Numbered from the stretch's first letter, positions 45,228-56,002 are shown. The stretch is DNA of 64,000 nucleotides from Selenomonadaceae bacterium (GCA_017549815.1 JAFYNH010000074.1:1-64000), one strand, 5' to 3'. Made by a program: numbers and translations. The notes: a model not told the origin generated them from the sequence alone.

Positions 45228-46349
45228 CTACTCAAGCGCATTTGCGCCGCCGACAATTTCGTTAATTTCATTGGTAATGCCCGCTTGACGAACTTTATTG
45301 TAAAAGAGATTCAATCTGCCGACGAGTTCTTGCGCGTTATCGGTTGCATTACTCATTGCGTTCATTCGCGAGCTGAGTTCCGACGCCGCACTGTGCAACA
45401 TCGCGCCATAAATTCTTGTGGCAATTCTGCGCGGCAGGAAATCATTCAAAATCTTAACAACGTCCGGTTCGTAAATGTATTCTTCTTTGAGATTCGCGCC
45501 GACTTTGGCATAATCGTCCGTGACAATCGGAAGGAGCGTCACATTATCGGGCGAACAACTTATCGCCGATTTGAATTGCGTATAAATCAAAGTCACGTCG
45601 ATAATCTCGCCGCTATCGAAACGGTCGATAATCAAGTCTGCGATTTCCTTAGCGTATTTGTAATCGGGACGTTCGCTTATGCCGTGATAACTTTTTATAA
45701 TGTTGTAGCCGCGCTGTTTGAAATGCGTCGTGGCGCGTCTGCCGACCGTGATTAATTCAATGCCGTCAATATAATCCGCGTCGTGATATTCGCGAGCAAC
45801 TTCGACGCTACCGCTTGAAGTACCGCCGCCGCCTTGATGACTTGCCGCCCTTGCCATACCGCCCGTCGCGCTCATTTGACGTTGTTGTTTCGGAGTCCGC
45901 CTTGTCGCAGGTTTGATTCCTTTAAGCGCGTCGAAATTTTTCTTGTGAAAGTTTTCGTCGTCGCCGTCGTCGTCAAGTGAAGAACTTTCGCCTGTGCCGT
46001 CGTATTCAATCGTGTCGTGCGCCTCTTTAAAGACGTTGCTTGAAAATGAACCCGCCAAGCCCTTATCCGACGCAATCACTATGAATAAAAATTTTCCTGC
46101 GCCCTGTTCCTGTTCGGCAATGAGTTCTGCGCGAGTTTTAACAAAAGGATGTTCGTATTCCTGCCCGCGCATTTGCGTCATCACGCGCCGCATAATTTCT
46201 TTGGTCTTCGCGACGTAAGGCAGATTGGACAATAACGCTTCGCGAGCCGCATTGAATCTTGAACGCGCTATCATGTCCATCGCGTTGGTTATCTTCTGGA
46301 TATTTTTAACGCTTTTGATTCGGCGGCGTATGTGTTGTAAATTTGCCAT
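45228..46349 (-). CDS. atpG: ATP synthase gamma subunit with an inserted low-complexity segment
   Basis: F1 gamma, 373 residues against about 285-295 in most bacteria. The N-terminal helix (MANLQHIRRRIKSVKNIQKITNAM) and C-terminal helix (ASELSSRMNAMSNATDNA) are typical. Between about residues 115 and 195 there is an extra segment (GTGESSSLDDDGDDEN, then basic and Gly-rich GGGGTSSGSVE), predicted disordered, replacing a surface region of the Rossmann domain. The frame is continuous and codon use looks normal. Confidence 0.95.
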   Translation of the reverse strand: MANLQHIRRRIKSVKNIQKITNAMDMIARSRFNAAREALLSNLPYVAKTKEIMRRVMTQMRGQEYEHPFVKTRAELIAEQEQGAGKFLFIVIASDKGLAGSFSSNVFKEAHDTIEYDGTGESSSLDDDGDDENFHKKNFDALKGIKPATRRTPKQQRQMSATGGMARAASHQGGGGTSSGSVEVAREYHDADYIDGIELITVGRRATTHFKQRGYNIIKSYHGISERPDYKYAKEIADLIIDRFDSGEIIDVTLIYTQFKSAISCSPDNVTLLPIVTDDYAKVGANLKEEYIYEPDVVKILNDFLPRRIATRIYGAMLHSAASELSSRMNAMSNATDNAQELVGRLNLFYNKVRQAGITNEINEIVGGANALE

Positions 46350-46362
46350 TTACGCCACCGCC

Positions 46363-47886
46363 TCAACCTTCAGTCTTGTAGGTGACTGTCTCTTTAAATT
46401 CCGCGATTGCCGCCTTAATCTTCGCCTCAAGCGCGTCGTCAAGTTTCTTTTGCTCAACGATTTTCTTGCCAATGTCGGGATGATTCGCGTGCATGAACTT
46501 AATAAAATCGTTGTGGAAGGTAACGACTTTGTCAACGGGAATATCCGTTAAAAAGCCCTTAACCGCCGTGTAAATCGTTAAAACTTGGTCTTCAACGGGC
46601 AACGGCGAATATTGCGATTGCTTAAGAGTTTCAACCATGCGTGCGCCTCTGTCAAGCTGTGCTTTAGTAGCTTTATCGAGGTCGGAGCCGAATTGCGCAA
46701 ATGCCGCAAGCTCGCGATACTGCGCCAAATCCAAACGCATTGTGCCCGCAACTTGTTTCATAGCCTTAATCTGAGCGGAACCGCCGACGCGAGAAACCGA
46801 CAAGCCGACGCTGATAGCCGGACGAATGCCCGAATAGAATGAATCCGTTTCAAGCATTATCTGCCCGTCCGTGATTGAAATAACGTTTGTCGGAATGTAA
46901 GCCGAAACGTCGCCCGCTTGCGTTTCGATAATCGGCAAAGCAGTTATTGAACCTGCGCCGAGTCTGTCGCTGAGTTTGGCGGCACGTTCCAAAAGTCTTG
47001 AGTGCAAATAGAAAACGTCGCCGGGATAAGCCTCACGACCGGGCGGACGTCTTAACAGCAAGGACATTGCACGATAAGCCGCCGCGTGTTTCGTCAAGTC
47101 GTCGTAAATGCAGAGACAGTGCCCGTGCTTTTCATACATAAAATATTCCGCCATAGTGACGCCCGAATAAGGCGCGAGATATTGGAGCGGAGCCGAATCA
47201 GCCGCAGTCGCCGCTACGACGATTGAATATTCCATTGCGCCATGATCTTCCAAAGTTTTCACGACGCGGGCAACCGTCGACGCCTTCTGACCGATTGCGA
47301 CGTAAACGCAAATACAATTCTGCCCCTTTTGATTGATAATGGTATCGATAGCGATAGCCGATTTGCCTATGCCTCTGTCGCCGATAATCAATTCGCGCTG
47401 ACCGCGTCCAATGGGAACAAGCGCGTCGATAGCCTTTAAGCCCGTCTGCAACGGCTCGTGAACAGATTTTCTATCCGCAATGCCCGGAGCTTTGAACTCA
47501 ACAGGACGAGCTTTAGTTGTTTTAATCGGACCTTTGCCGTCAATCGGACGACCCAGAGCGTCAACGACACGTCCAATCATATTTTCGCCAACAGGAACCT
47601 GCATAATTCTGCCCGTGCGTTTGACAGTCGCGCCCTCTTTAATTTCGTTATCGCGACCGAGTATAACCGCACCGACGTTATCCTGCTCAAGGTTAAGAAC
47701 GAGACCAAAAATATCGTCGCCGAAATCGAGCAACTCGCCCGCCATTGCCTTATCCAGCCCGTGAATGTGCGCGATACCGTCACCAATCTCAATGACCGTG
47801 CCGACTTCATCAACATTCAGGTCGACGTTGTAATTTTTAATCTGATCCTTGATTATCGCAGTAATTTCATCAGGATTTATCTTCAT
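46363..47886 (-). CDS. atpA: ATP synthase alpha subunit
   Basis: F1 alpha, 507 residues. P-loop [15 protein letters not shown] near residue 170, [15 protein letters not shown], and [20 protein letters not shown] near residue 365. It starts [19 protein letters not shown], and ends [12 protein letters not shown]. Neighbours are atpH and atpG as expected. Confidence 0.98.
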   Translation of the reverse strand: MKINPDEITAIIKDQIKNYNVDLNVDEVGTVIEIGDGIAHIHGLDKAMAGELLDFGDDIFGLVLNLEQDNVGAVILGRDNEIKEGATVKRTGRIMQVPVGENMIGRVVDALGRPIDGKGPIKTTKARPVEFKAPGIADRKSVHEPLQTGLKAIDALVPIGRGQRELIIGDRGIGKSAIAIDTIINQKGQNCICVYVAIGQKASTVARVVKTLEDHGAMEYSIVVAATAADSAPLQYLAPYSGVTMAEYFMYEKHGHCLCIYDDLTKHAAAYRAMSLLLRRPPGREAYPGDVFYLHSRLLERAAKLSDRLGAGSITALPIIETQAGDVSAYIPTNVISITDGQIMLETDSFYSGIRPAISVGLSVSRVGGSAQIKAMKQVAGTMRLDLAQYRELAAFAQFGSDLDKATKAQLDRGARMVETLKQSQYSPLPVEDQVLTIYTAVKGFLTDIPVDKVVTFHNDFIKFMHANHPDIGKKIVEQKKLDDALEAKIKAAIAEFKETVTYKTEG

Positions 47887-47901
47887 GTTTTAGACTTCAC
47901 C

Positions 47902-48453
47902 TCAAATTCCACCCGAATTAACCGATAAAGAATTTCGGAGCGAACGTAAACGACCTGCGGCGGAACCGTCAATTCGCTTATCGCCGATTTTAACAATGAG
48001 TCCGCCCAAAATAGATTCATCTTTATGAGTGCGAACTTTAACCTTACGTCCCGTCAAGTTGCCGAGTTTTCTAACAAGCGCGTCCTGTTGCTTTTTAGAA
48101 AGAGGAAATGCGCTTGTCACGTCCGCGATTAAAATTCCCTGTTCCTTATTCTTCAGCGAAGTAAAAATATCATAGATTTCGTTGAAGACGCCGATTCTTT
48201 TTTTATCGACAAGGAGCATGAGGAAATTCATAACGGTTGCGGAAATTTCCTTATCGAAAGCCCGCTTAAGCAAATCTTTTTTCGCCTGTTGAGGGATAAG
48301 CGGATTTTGGAAAAATTTAACCGCCTCTGGAATATCGAAAACGTCTGCGCGGACTCTGCCCAAATCTTTATCGTAGCCGTCAAGATTATTTTCTTCTTTG
48401 GCAATCTCGAAAATCGCCGCCGCATATTTGGAGGCAAGCTGAATGTTAAGCAT
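47902..48453 (-). CDS. atpH: ATP synthase delta subunit
   Basis: A 183-residue OSCP/delta subunit: LASKYAAAIFEIAKEEN at the N-terminus, VMNFLMLLVDKKRIGVF in the middle, DESILGGLIVKIGDKRIDGSAAGRL at the end. It joins F1 to the peripheral stalk. It lies 15 bp before atpA. Confidence 0.95.
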   Translation of the reverse strand: MLNIQLASKYAAAIFEIAKEENNLDGYDKDLGRVRADVFDIPEAVKFFQNPLIPQQAKKDLLKRAFDKEISATVMNFLMLLVDKKRIGVFNEIYDIFTSLKNKEQGILIADVTSAFPLSKKQQDALVRKLGNLTGRKVKVRTHKDESILGGLIVKIGDKRIDGSAAGRLRSLRNSLSVNSGGI

Positions 48454-48462
48454 GTCGCCACC

Positions 48463-48963
48463 TCACTTTAAATCTGCGAACATGTCTTTATTCAAACCAG
48501 AAATAAATTCGCTGACGAGCTTGTCATTTTCTTTAGTGTCGAGATTTTTGGTAACGACTTTACTAGCCGCCGCCAAGCTCAATGTGACGATTTGCGATTT
48601 CATTTCTTCAAAAGCGCGATTGCGTTCGTTTTCAATCTCAGCCTGCGCGGAAAGTTTCATGCGCTCAATTTCTTTGCGAGTTTCTTCGACAGCGGCGTCG
48701 TGTTCTTGACGGGCAGTAAGTGCCGCTTTATCGATAATTTCTTGCGCCTTTTTATGCGCGTCGGAGAGTTGAACTTTGTATTGCTCCAAAGCTTGTTCTG
48801 CCGCCTTACGGTCAGCCTCTGCCTTTTCAAGGTCGTTGCGGATTTTGTCCGAACGTTGTTGTAAGAGGCGGGCGACAGGTTTATAAGCAACCGCACGCAA
48901 GAATACGACTAAGATTAAAAAGTTAAGTATCTGCGCGATAATTGTTGCGTTAATTTCAATCAA
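48463..48963 (-). CDS. atpF: ATP synthase b subunit
   Basis: A 166-residue peripheral-stalk subunit with one N-terminal membrane helix (NATIIAQILNFLILVVFLRAVAY) and a long charged coiled coil (QEIIDKAALTARQEHDAAVEE). Stop is 9 bp before atpH. Confidence 0.95.
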   Translation of the reverse strand: MIEINATIIAQILNFLILVVFLRAVAYKPVARLLQQRSDKIRNDLEKAEADRKAAEQALEQYKVQLSDAHKKAQEIIDKAALTARQEHDAAVEETRKEIERMKLSAQAEIENERNRAFEEMKSQIVTLSLAAASKVVTKNLDTKENDKLVSEFISGLNKDMFADLK

Positions 48964-48984
48964 AACAAATCACCCCGTTTTTAA

Positions 48985-49056
48985 CAATTAGGAATTAGGA
49001 ATGTGGAATGAGGAATGAATAGCAATTCCTAATTTCTAATTCCTCATTCCTAATTA
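48985..49056. repeat. 7-bp-period repeat array forming an inverted repeat between atpE and atpF
   Basis: AATTAGGAATTAGGAATG and its reverse form AATTCCTAATTTCTAATTCC face each other, so the transcript could fold back. The minus-strand stop of atpE is immediately followed by the array. Confidence 0.65.
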
Positions 49057-49302
49057 AAGCAGCGGGTTGGCATAGAGCATGATGAGCGCAACAACCGTAG
49101 CGATAATCGCCATAGCCTCAATCAAGCCGACGGAGATAAGCGTATTAGTGAAGAGCGTATTCTTCGCTTCGGGTTGGCGGGTTATGCCGTCAATGAATTT
49201 GCTAGTGACAAGACCGTCGCCGACGCCCGCGCCGATTGCCGCGAGTCCCATTGTAATTCCTGCGCCCAAAAGTGCTGCTGCTACCATAATCGCATGTTCC
49301 AT
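49054..49302 (-). CDS. atpE: ATP synthase c subunit
   Basis: An 82-residue two-helix proteolipid. N-terminal helix, polar loop TRQPEAKNTL (conserved RQPE), and C-terminal helix with the ion-binding Glu in VGLIEAMAIIATV. The sodium-type ligand set (Gln in helix 1 and Glu-Ser-Thr in helix 2) is not present: the positions read GVGDG and E-A-M. This favours proton coupling, though the Asp in the GVGDG position is unusual. Confidence 0.95.
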   Translation of the reverse strand: MEHAIMVAAALLGAGITMGLAAIGAGVGDGLVTSKFIDGITRQPEAKNTLFTNTLISVGLIEAMAIIATVVALIMLYANPLL

Positions 49303-49324
49303 TTTAAAATTTCCTCCTTAATTT

Positions 49325-49432
49325 TAGGTGATAGGTGTAAAGGTGCCAGTGGTAAAGGAGTCGGGGGTAAAGGGTTTTTTCCCTGAATCCTAATCCCTGA
49401 ACCCTGAATCCTGAATCCTGAATCCTCATTCA
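49325..49432. repeat. 7-bp-period repeat array between atpB and atpE
   Basis: Contains GGAGTCGGGGGTAAAGGG (reverse of the block at 15950) and repeats CCTGAATCCTGAATCCTGAAT. It directly abuts the atpB stop (TGA at 49428-49426). Confidence 0.7.
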
Positions 49433-50121
49433 GCATGATCTTCCTTAACCGCATTGGAAAGATAAGCCATGCTGAGCATTGTGAAAATAACCGCCTGTAC
49501 ACAGCTGATGAAGATACTGAACGCCAGCCAGCAAACGGAAGGTATCGGCATCCAAATCGGCATCAACTTCAGCAGAACGATAATTAAGATTTCGCCCGCG
49601 AGAATATTTCCGAAAAGACGGAAGGCAAGCGTTATCGGTTTCGCGATTTCTTCAATCATGTTGATGATAACGAAAACCGGCGTGGGTTGGAAAAAGTGCG
49701 CGATATAATGACCGCCTTTGAAATAAAGTCCGAGAACGTGGACGATTACCACAACCATAAGCGCGAGTCCGAGCGTCGTATTTAAATCATTAGTCGGCGA
49801 CGCCATGAGCGGCACGAGTCCGATTAAGTTACTCGCCAGTAAGAACATGAACAGCCCGACGATTAGCGGTGCAAGCATTCTACCGCGTCTGCCCATCATT
49901 GCGTCAATTTGGTCGTGGAGCCATAGGATTATCATCTCAACGAAATTTTGCCAGCCTTGCGGCACGACTTTTAAATTCCGAGTGGCAAGGCAGGCAACCA
50001 ATATTACTATGCCCATTGCCAGCCACGTCATTTTGAGCGTTTCGATATTGAACGTCAAGCCGAGAAAGTTTACCGTCTCGCGGACACCAATTTCATGCAT
50101 AAAAACTTCACCTCCCTTCAA
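49426..50121 (-). CDS. atpB: ATP synthase a subunit
   Basis: A 231-residue membrane subunit with about six helices. The essential Arg lies in ITLAFRLFGNILAGEI near residue 170, LIVGLFMFLLASNLIGLVP near residue 92. The start follows GGGAGG. The gene ends in AEDHAE just before the repeat array. Confidence 0.96.
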   Translation of the reverse strand: MKGGEVFMHEIGVRETVNFLGLTFNIETLKMTWLAMGIVILVACLATRNLKVVPQGWQNFVEMIILWLHDQIDAMMGRRGRMLAPLIVGLFMFLLASNLIGLVPLMASPTNDLNTTLGLALMVVVIVHVLGLYFKGGHYIAHFFQPTPVFVIINMIEEIAKPITLAFRLFGNILAGEILIIVLLKLMPIWMPIPSVCWLAFSIFISCVQAVIFTMLSMAYLSNAVKEDHAE

Positions 50122-50122
50122 A

Positions 50123-50190
50123 AGGCAATGCGTAATTCATAATGCGCGATTAAAGATAATTACGCATTAAGCATTGCGCATTCCTAATTG
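50123..50190. repeat. Repeat array between atpB and atpI
   Basis: AATGCGTAATTCATAATGCGCG and ATTACGCATTAAGCATTGCGC: opposed AATGCG/CGCATT words that could fold into a hairpin. Confidence 0.55.
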
Positions 50191-50207
50191 CTTTTTGCAG
50201 TCTCCGA

Positions 50208-50582
50208 CTAAAGTCTTCGTTTAAGTTCGGAGCTAGCCAAGATAAAGAGCGTGACGAGATAAAACACGCCGAAACAGACTGCCGTCGCCAAAAATAATTC
50301 GGTGGAAATGTGGACGGCGACCGCCAAAATCGCAAAAACCATTACGAGCCGCAAGAGCAATCCGATTAGCATGATTTTTTTAGCTTGCGCAACATGAACA
50401 TTCGCGGCGGCTTCAAGTCGGGCGGCTGTCGATAAAAAATAAAAAAAATTTAACAGCGCACCGATCAGCACCGCTCCGCATAATCGGAGTTGTCCTGCCG
50501 AAATTAATTGCAACGATAAAACTACTACTACTGCCAAGAAGATTTTCCAATTTTGGGCAAAAATGCCAAGTACCTGTTTCAT
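50208..50582 (-). CDS. atpI: ATP synthase subunit I (AtpI-like)
   Basis: A 124-residue (to ATG 50582; the open frame extends to TTG 50621 with 13 more residues) hydrophobic protein with four membrane segments: FLAVVVVLSLQLISAG, AVLIGALLNFFYFLS, IMLIGLLLRLVMVFA, and LATAVCFGVFYLVTLFIL. Its place at the head of the atp operon and the layout fit AtpI, an assembly helper or Mg/Ca-related protein. The start is uncertain as neither has a strong ribosome site. Confidence 0.8.
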   Translation of the reverse strand: MKQVLGIFAQNWKIFLAVVVVLSLQLISAGQLRLCGAVLIGALLNFFYFLSTAARLEAAANVHVAQAKKIMLIGLLLRLVMVFAILAVAVHISTELFLATAVCFGVFYLVTLFILASSELKRRL

Positions 50583-50641
50583 GCTTGAAAACTTCGACGC
50601 AATGAAGATTTTCCCTTTCAACGCAGGAAATTTTTATGACG

Positions 50642-50672
50642 AAAAAAAGCCCGCGCAGATTTTGCACGAGCC
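50642..50672 (-). terminator. Terminator between RTX protein 1 and atpI
   Basis: Minus strand GCTCGTGCA-AAATC-TGCGCGGGC followed by seven T. The second arm contains a copy of the abundant octamer. Confidence 0.75.
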
Positions 50673-50704
50673 ATAATTTCTTACGTTATGTCATCTAATT
50701 AGGG

Positions 50705-53700
50705 TTAGCTTTTCTTAGTGGGGAAGTTGGCACCTGTGTCGGAGCTTGAAACTTTGATAGCAACGCCCGATTTAGCCAAGTTCGTCGAGTAGCCCAAATC
50801 GATTACGTCATAGTCTTTAGCTTGAGCCGAAGTAATTTTCTTGTCAGACCACGTTATCAAGTCGTTCGCACTCGCAACCGTAACAGTCTGTTCACCACCG
50901 CCAACGGTTACTTTTTCTGTAACGTCACCCTGGGCAAACCAATAATAGGTATTGTTCGCCTTGATGAGGACTTTACTCGCATCGATTGTTCCGCTGTCTT
51001 TCGAGCTGGTAATGTTGAAGCCGCCGATAATAGCGTCATCGTTCTTCTTGCCGCTATTCATGCCGAATTTGATAACACCAGTCGAATTGCTAATTTTTTC
51101 AATCGTGCCGTTAGCAACCTTGAGTTTGTCTTTAGCAAAGTCAAAGTTGGCAATCGTGACGGTATCTTTGTCGCCTTTGGCATAGAAGAAAGTATCTTTG
51201 CCCGCGCCGCCCGTCAAGGTATCAGCACCGCCGCCGCCTTTAAACGTCGTCTTGTTCTTACCGCCTGTGAATGTTTCAGCCTTTTCCGTACCTTTGAGTG
51301 TCAAATTCTTTTCAGCAAGGTGTCCGTCGACCACTTTTGTGCCTTCGTTCTTGCCGATTTTGTAAGTGCCGCTGAATTGGCTCGTCAAGCTTACAGAACC
51401 TTCGCCGTCGGCTATCGCATTTTTCGCGTAGATATAATCGGTGTCGTCAATGTGGAGAGAACCGTTAAGCGCATCGCCCTTAATAGTCAGCGTATTCTTA
51501 CCGCTAAACTTGAACTTAATCGATTTCTTGCTAGCCGTGATCTTAGCGTCCCCAATATCGCCAACGCTGTTGCCAAGTGAAATTGAATCAGCGTTGTCAA
51601 AGCCATAAATGATATCTTTGCCGCCCGTGTAAACGAACGTATCCGCTTGCTTGCTACCGGTAATCTTATCATTCTTCGCGCCGCCAATGAGACTGACTCC
51701 CACGGCTGTCGCGCTCGCGTCAATTATCGTGTTAGTCTTATCGCCCGCCGTTACGCTGATTGCACTATCAATGTCCGTTACGGAAATCTTCTTTATTGTT
51801 GTGTTGGTGTCTCCAACTGTGTAATTTGTCGCACCGCTCGAAAGCGTTACCGAAGTCGGTTTTTTATCCTTATCCTGCAGAACGCCCGTTTCCGCGAATA
51901 CTAACTTGGAATAAGAATTGTTACCCTTGCTGGTGGCGTCATGAATCAGGACTTGCTTACCTTGCGCACCAGCAATCGAAATTACGCCACTGCCGACCGA
52001 AACCGCAACTGTTTTATCATCTTTGACCGAGAAACCGATAATTGAGGTGTCGTTGAGATTAATTTTGTCTTTGCCTGCCTCGTAGCCGCTGATTGAGACG
52101 TTGCCGCCACCGTAAACAAAGCCGTCTTTCTTCTTATTGTCGCCCGCAAAGTTAAGATTTAAGACTTGACCACTTTCAACTGAACCCGCGACCACTGTCA
52201 CGCTATAATCCTTAATCGCCGAAGCATTTACAGACGTAATTCCTTCCGCAATGGAAACTTCGCCTTTTGCGCCCGCGAACAACTTAAAGTTCTTGCCGCT
52301 AGCAACGCCGTTTTTGGTGAAGTAGTCGCCGCCCGCCAATGAAATTCTTTCAGGCGCATCGTCGTCAAGCTTGAGAGTCAGCTTATTATTTTTTTTGTTC
52401 ATCGAGATTGTTAAGCGACCGTTGCTCTCTTTAACGCTCTTAATGTTTGCCGTATCGATTGATAAGCTGTCGCCAACCTTGTTGAAGCCGAAGTTTTCGA
52501 TAATATCGCTACCGCTCGTGTAAATGAACACGTCAGCCGCTTTATCGTTACCAGTGATATTATCGTTACCTGCGCCGCCGCCAATCGAGTTGCCTACGCC
52601 TGTGACCGCGCTACCGATTATGACGTTATCTTTGTCATTGCCGGTTATCGAAATAGCATTAGCACTTCCTTGAGCTGCCGAAGCGTTAATTGCCTCTATC
52701 GAAGCTTTAGCACTTGCGTCAAAACTCGCTCCCGTATAAGCAGAGGTAAGCGTTATTTCTTTATCGTTCAAAACGACATTGTCTTTGCCGTAGACGTAAA
52801 GATTTTTGCCGCTCTGTACGGAAATCGCAGAGTCGTCTTTTACATCCTCGAAGACGAGACTGTCGGCGGTTCCAAAACCGACAATAACGTTGGTCTTGCT
52901 GTCTTCTTTGGTTTCGGCAGTAACTGTGGACTCTTCAAATTTAATATTCGACGAAGTTTTAACGCTGACCAAGTCGCTATCGCCATAGTTAGCAACTGTA
53001 TCTTTGCCGCTCGTGTAAATGAACAAATCTTTACCCGTGCCGCCATACAAACTATCGCTACCTTCGCCGCCGTCAAGGGTTGCTTTGAGGGAAGCTTTAT
53101 CTGTGTTGGCTTTGATAATGTCGTTGCCGTCGTTGCCTTCGAGCTTGCCGCCGCCTTTGCCGCCCAGAATAAAGTTATCTTTGTCGTTACCAGTAATGTT
53201 TATCGCGTCTGTCTTTGAGCCGTCAATCGTTGAATAGACTGTCTTAGATCCGTCGTAATTGGACGTATAACCCGCGCCGAGCGAAATATTATGGTCGCTT
53301 GTCGAATCAAACGCAACGTATTCTATTCCTTTGCTATTCGCCTTGTAGGAATAAGTGTTGTTATCCTTACTAAGTTTAACCGCCGACGAACCTTGGAACG
53401 TCAACAAAGAATCGGTTGTGCTACTGCCCAAGCTGATAACGAACTGACTACCCGTGAAGTTGATATGCTCAAAATCTATCGGAGCTGCGCCGCTCTTCAG
53501 GCTGACAGTATCTTTATCAACGTTGTAATTGCTGATTGAGTCACTACCGCCGCTGTAGAAGAAGAAGTTATTGCCCGACTCACTGCCGATAAGTGAATCG
53601 TCACCTGCGCCGCCGTCTATACTGACGCCCGTCGTGCCAGCCTTGATAGTGTCGTTGCCCGCGCTACCCAAGATTGACGTGATTTTGTCGTTACCCGTGA

Positions 53701-55599
53701 TGTTGGCTTTAATTTTATTTACTATCCCAGAGGCGTCGAGAGTCTTTAATTTGCTTGTACTGCCGAAGAGTCCGCCAAATAAACTGTGGTCAAGGTCAAG
53801 ATTAATAACCTCATTATAGCTATCTTGTAGATCAGTTTTGAATAATAAGGTAGTTTCATCAGCTCCAGATGTCTTTGGAGCCAAAATAGCTCTTGCCGCT
53901 GCATTCTTGCTCACTTCACTATTGGTTGTGAAATAAAAGAATTTTTTCTGGGGATCTTCATGGGACGTAGTCCAAGTTTCAAGATTAACCGGATAAGTTT
54001 CAGTATGATTTAAAGAATCTGCAGTACCAGCCCCGCTTGTCCAAGTCTCTGTATATTGAACGGTAGTGGAGTCGTATTTTTCAGTAACTTCAACTTCACT
54101 TGTTGTGCCATCATCATTTACTACTGTTTTTTTGGTAACGACAGTAACATCAGCATTTTCGCCGAAAGTGATACTGGACGAACCGCTTGTGCCTGAATCG
54201 GCGACAGTTTTTTCAACCGTGCCTTTAAAGGTTACGGCACCATTAATATTGATAGTTGAGCGGGAGTCGGAGGCTTTCGCGGCAATGGCAGATGTACCTG
54301 CCGCTGTGCTCTCGAAGGTACCGCCATCAATCTCTGCCGAAATCGTATTCCCAGCTTTATTGTCTATCGGATTTTCTACAGCCAAAGCAACTTGACCTTT
54401 AGCACTAGCCTCGCCACTAACATTGACCGCAATATCTTTATTTGTGCTGTGCTGAGCAATAGAAATTGCCGCGCCGTATACCTGACCGCCGCTTGACGAA
54501 CTTTTATTTTCATTAACTAAATATTGGGTGGCTGTGCTCGTAATGGTACCGCCCGTGAAAGACATATTACCTGCACGGAGCTCAACGCCCGTGCCACCTG
54601 AGGTAATTGTACCGCCCGAAACGTTAAGAGCGACGTTACCACCGGCATAAATGGCATCGGGGTTACCGTAAGCCTTATTATCACTACCAATCAACGATTC
54701 TTTGTTAGCGTACTCAATCGTGCCGCCTGTGATGTTGATTGTAGTTTTGTTATACGAAAGGGTACCAGAGACCTGAATTGCCGGCAGGTTCGACGTCTCT
54801 GCGCTTTTGACAGTACCACCGCTTATATTCAGTGCGATGTCGTCTCTCGTTGAATCATAGTTGTATCCAGTTGTGGTATTTTTAGCGTTACCGATGTAAA
54901 TGCCGCAAGCGTAGGTACTTTCTACCGTGCCATTGGTTATTGTAATGTTGGTGCCGTTGCCCGCGCAAATGGCTGTGCCGTTGCTCTTGATTGTGCCGCC
55001 GTTAATTACTAAACCAGCTTTTATTCCAGTTGGTTGATTTTCAGCCGATTTACCGACACCGATAGCGGCTATTTCTCTATTTTTTTTGATTGTATCCTTT
55101 ACATATGATCCTTGTTTATCGGTTTCAGTGGGATAACTAATTTTGTTGGTGTAGTGGTCTATCGCGCCTGTGGTGCCTTCTACGGTAAGAGTTACGTCCG
55201 CTGTATCAATAACGATACCGCTTTTCTCATTATTATTCGCGCTATTATCCGCACTTTTGACATACAACGTGTAAGTTCCGAGATTGAGCGTAGCAGTTTT
55301 TGCTACTTTTATTTGAGATATACGGGCTTCGTTGGTTCCGACATTAGCCGACAATGTGATGTTGCCCAAGATTGTAATATCAGAGGCACCAGACAAGTTC
55401 GCGGTCGTAAAGTCGTTTGATGATGTACTGTACCAAGTAGCATCACCACTCTTGAAAGAGAACACCGCGTCGTCGGGAACATTTTCAGTAACTTTTTTTA
55501 AGGTTTCCGTTTCCGTTAAATCGAAACGCTGGAGGTCGAAGACAAATTGTGAGACTGGGGGGGGGTAATGCTATATCTAAAAAAAATCTTTCCTTCCAT
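50705..55599 (-). CDS. Giant RTX-type surface protein; start separated from body by a C9 tract (frame off as read)
   Basis: The body is open from 55465 to 50705 (1586 residues). In the same frame it extends upstream as VSQFVFDLQRFDLTETE to the C9 tract (55565-55557). A good start (ATG 55599, GAAGGGA upstream) reads MEGKIFFRYSIT into the tract but is out of frame; ten or seven C would join them. Residues up to about 480 form a beta-helix-like region (ISGGTVKS, ITNGTVES words). From about 590 calcium-binding RTX-like repeats recur (GGAGDDSLIG, GNDGNDII, GGAGKDTFFY), each module ending in a D.F.Y..G.D.I..Y type strand. It has no export signal at the N-terminus, consistent with type I secretion, but no secretion genes are nearby. 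Confidence 0.82.
55557..55565 (-). repeat. C9 homopolymer near the start of RTX protein 1
   Basis: Nine G on the plus strand (C on coding strand), lying about 13 codons after the probable start. The frame is joined only if the tract has 7 or 10 bases. Confidence 0.9.
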
Positions 55600-55835
55600 A
55601 GACTTTTTATTCCCTTCTTTCGTTATTTCCTTTTGCCAAGCTTTCCGTCCGTCAAAATTTTCTCTCCGAGTTCTTGTGGGGGCAAGTTCTCTTCAATCAA
55701 TTTATTCTTATCATTGGCTCGGCGTTGTTAGTTTTCGGTATCGCACCCTGCCCTTGTGGCAGCCGCGACGTTCGAGGGATTTTTTTATTCTCTATATCAG
55801 CCTCCTCTTTCAGTTTCCTTAGGTTCAACTCGCAA
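55600..55835 (-). promoter_or_regulatory. Long (about 235 nt) leader of RTX protein 1
   Basis: Between the promoter and ATG 55599. It holds a strong GAGGAGG (55805-55799) followed by no ATG, hairpin CTGCC-ACAAG-GGCAG, and two short overlapping frames: one reading ENKKIPRTSRLPQGQGAIPK, the other KLIEENLPPQELGEKILTD. Possibly a structured regulator or a leader peptide; no known riboswitch recognised. Confidence 0.4.
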
Positions 55836-55840
55836 ACTTA

Positions 55841-55868
55841 ATTTTAACGTTTTTAATCATCTTGTCAA
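55841..55868 (-). promoter_or_regulatory. Promoter of RTX protein 1
   Basis: Minus strand TTGACA (55868-55863), 16-bp spacer, TAAAAT (55846-55841). Confidence 0.6.
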
Positions 55869-55956
55869 CAACTTTTTATTAAAATTTCCATAAAAAATTC
55901 TGAGAAAGTGTCCACGCTTTTAGAAAGTGTGGCTGGTTTTCAAATTTTTCTTAGCG

Positions 55957-56002
55957 TTTATGTAAAACTTTTTCTTTGCATTTATGTAAAACTTTTTCTT
56001 TG
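55957..56002. repeat. Tandem duplication of 22-24 bp
   Basis: TTTATGTAAAACTTTTTCTTTGC occurs twice in a row at the edge of hairpin element C; its second half is the first arm of that element. Confidence 0.75.

Noticed and set aside
49054-49302. Sodium-dependent ATP synthase
   Set aside because: The c subunit lacks the Gln/Glu-Ser-Thr sodium ligand set; proton coupling is more likely.
50822-51580. 252-codon frame on the plus strand in RTX protein 1
   Set aside because: Antisense to the repeat region; repeat-biased composition creates long frames.
55568-55822. Plus-strand frames in the RTX leader
   Set aside because: They read through T-rich and hairpin sequence opposite the leader, and lack ribosome sites.
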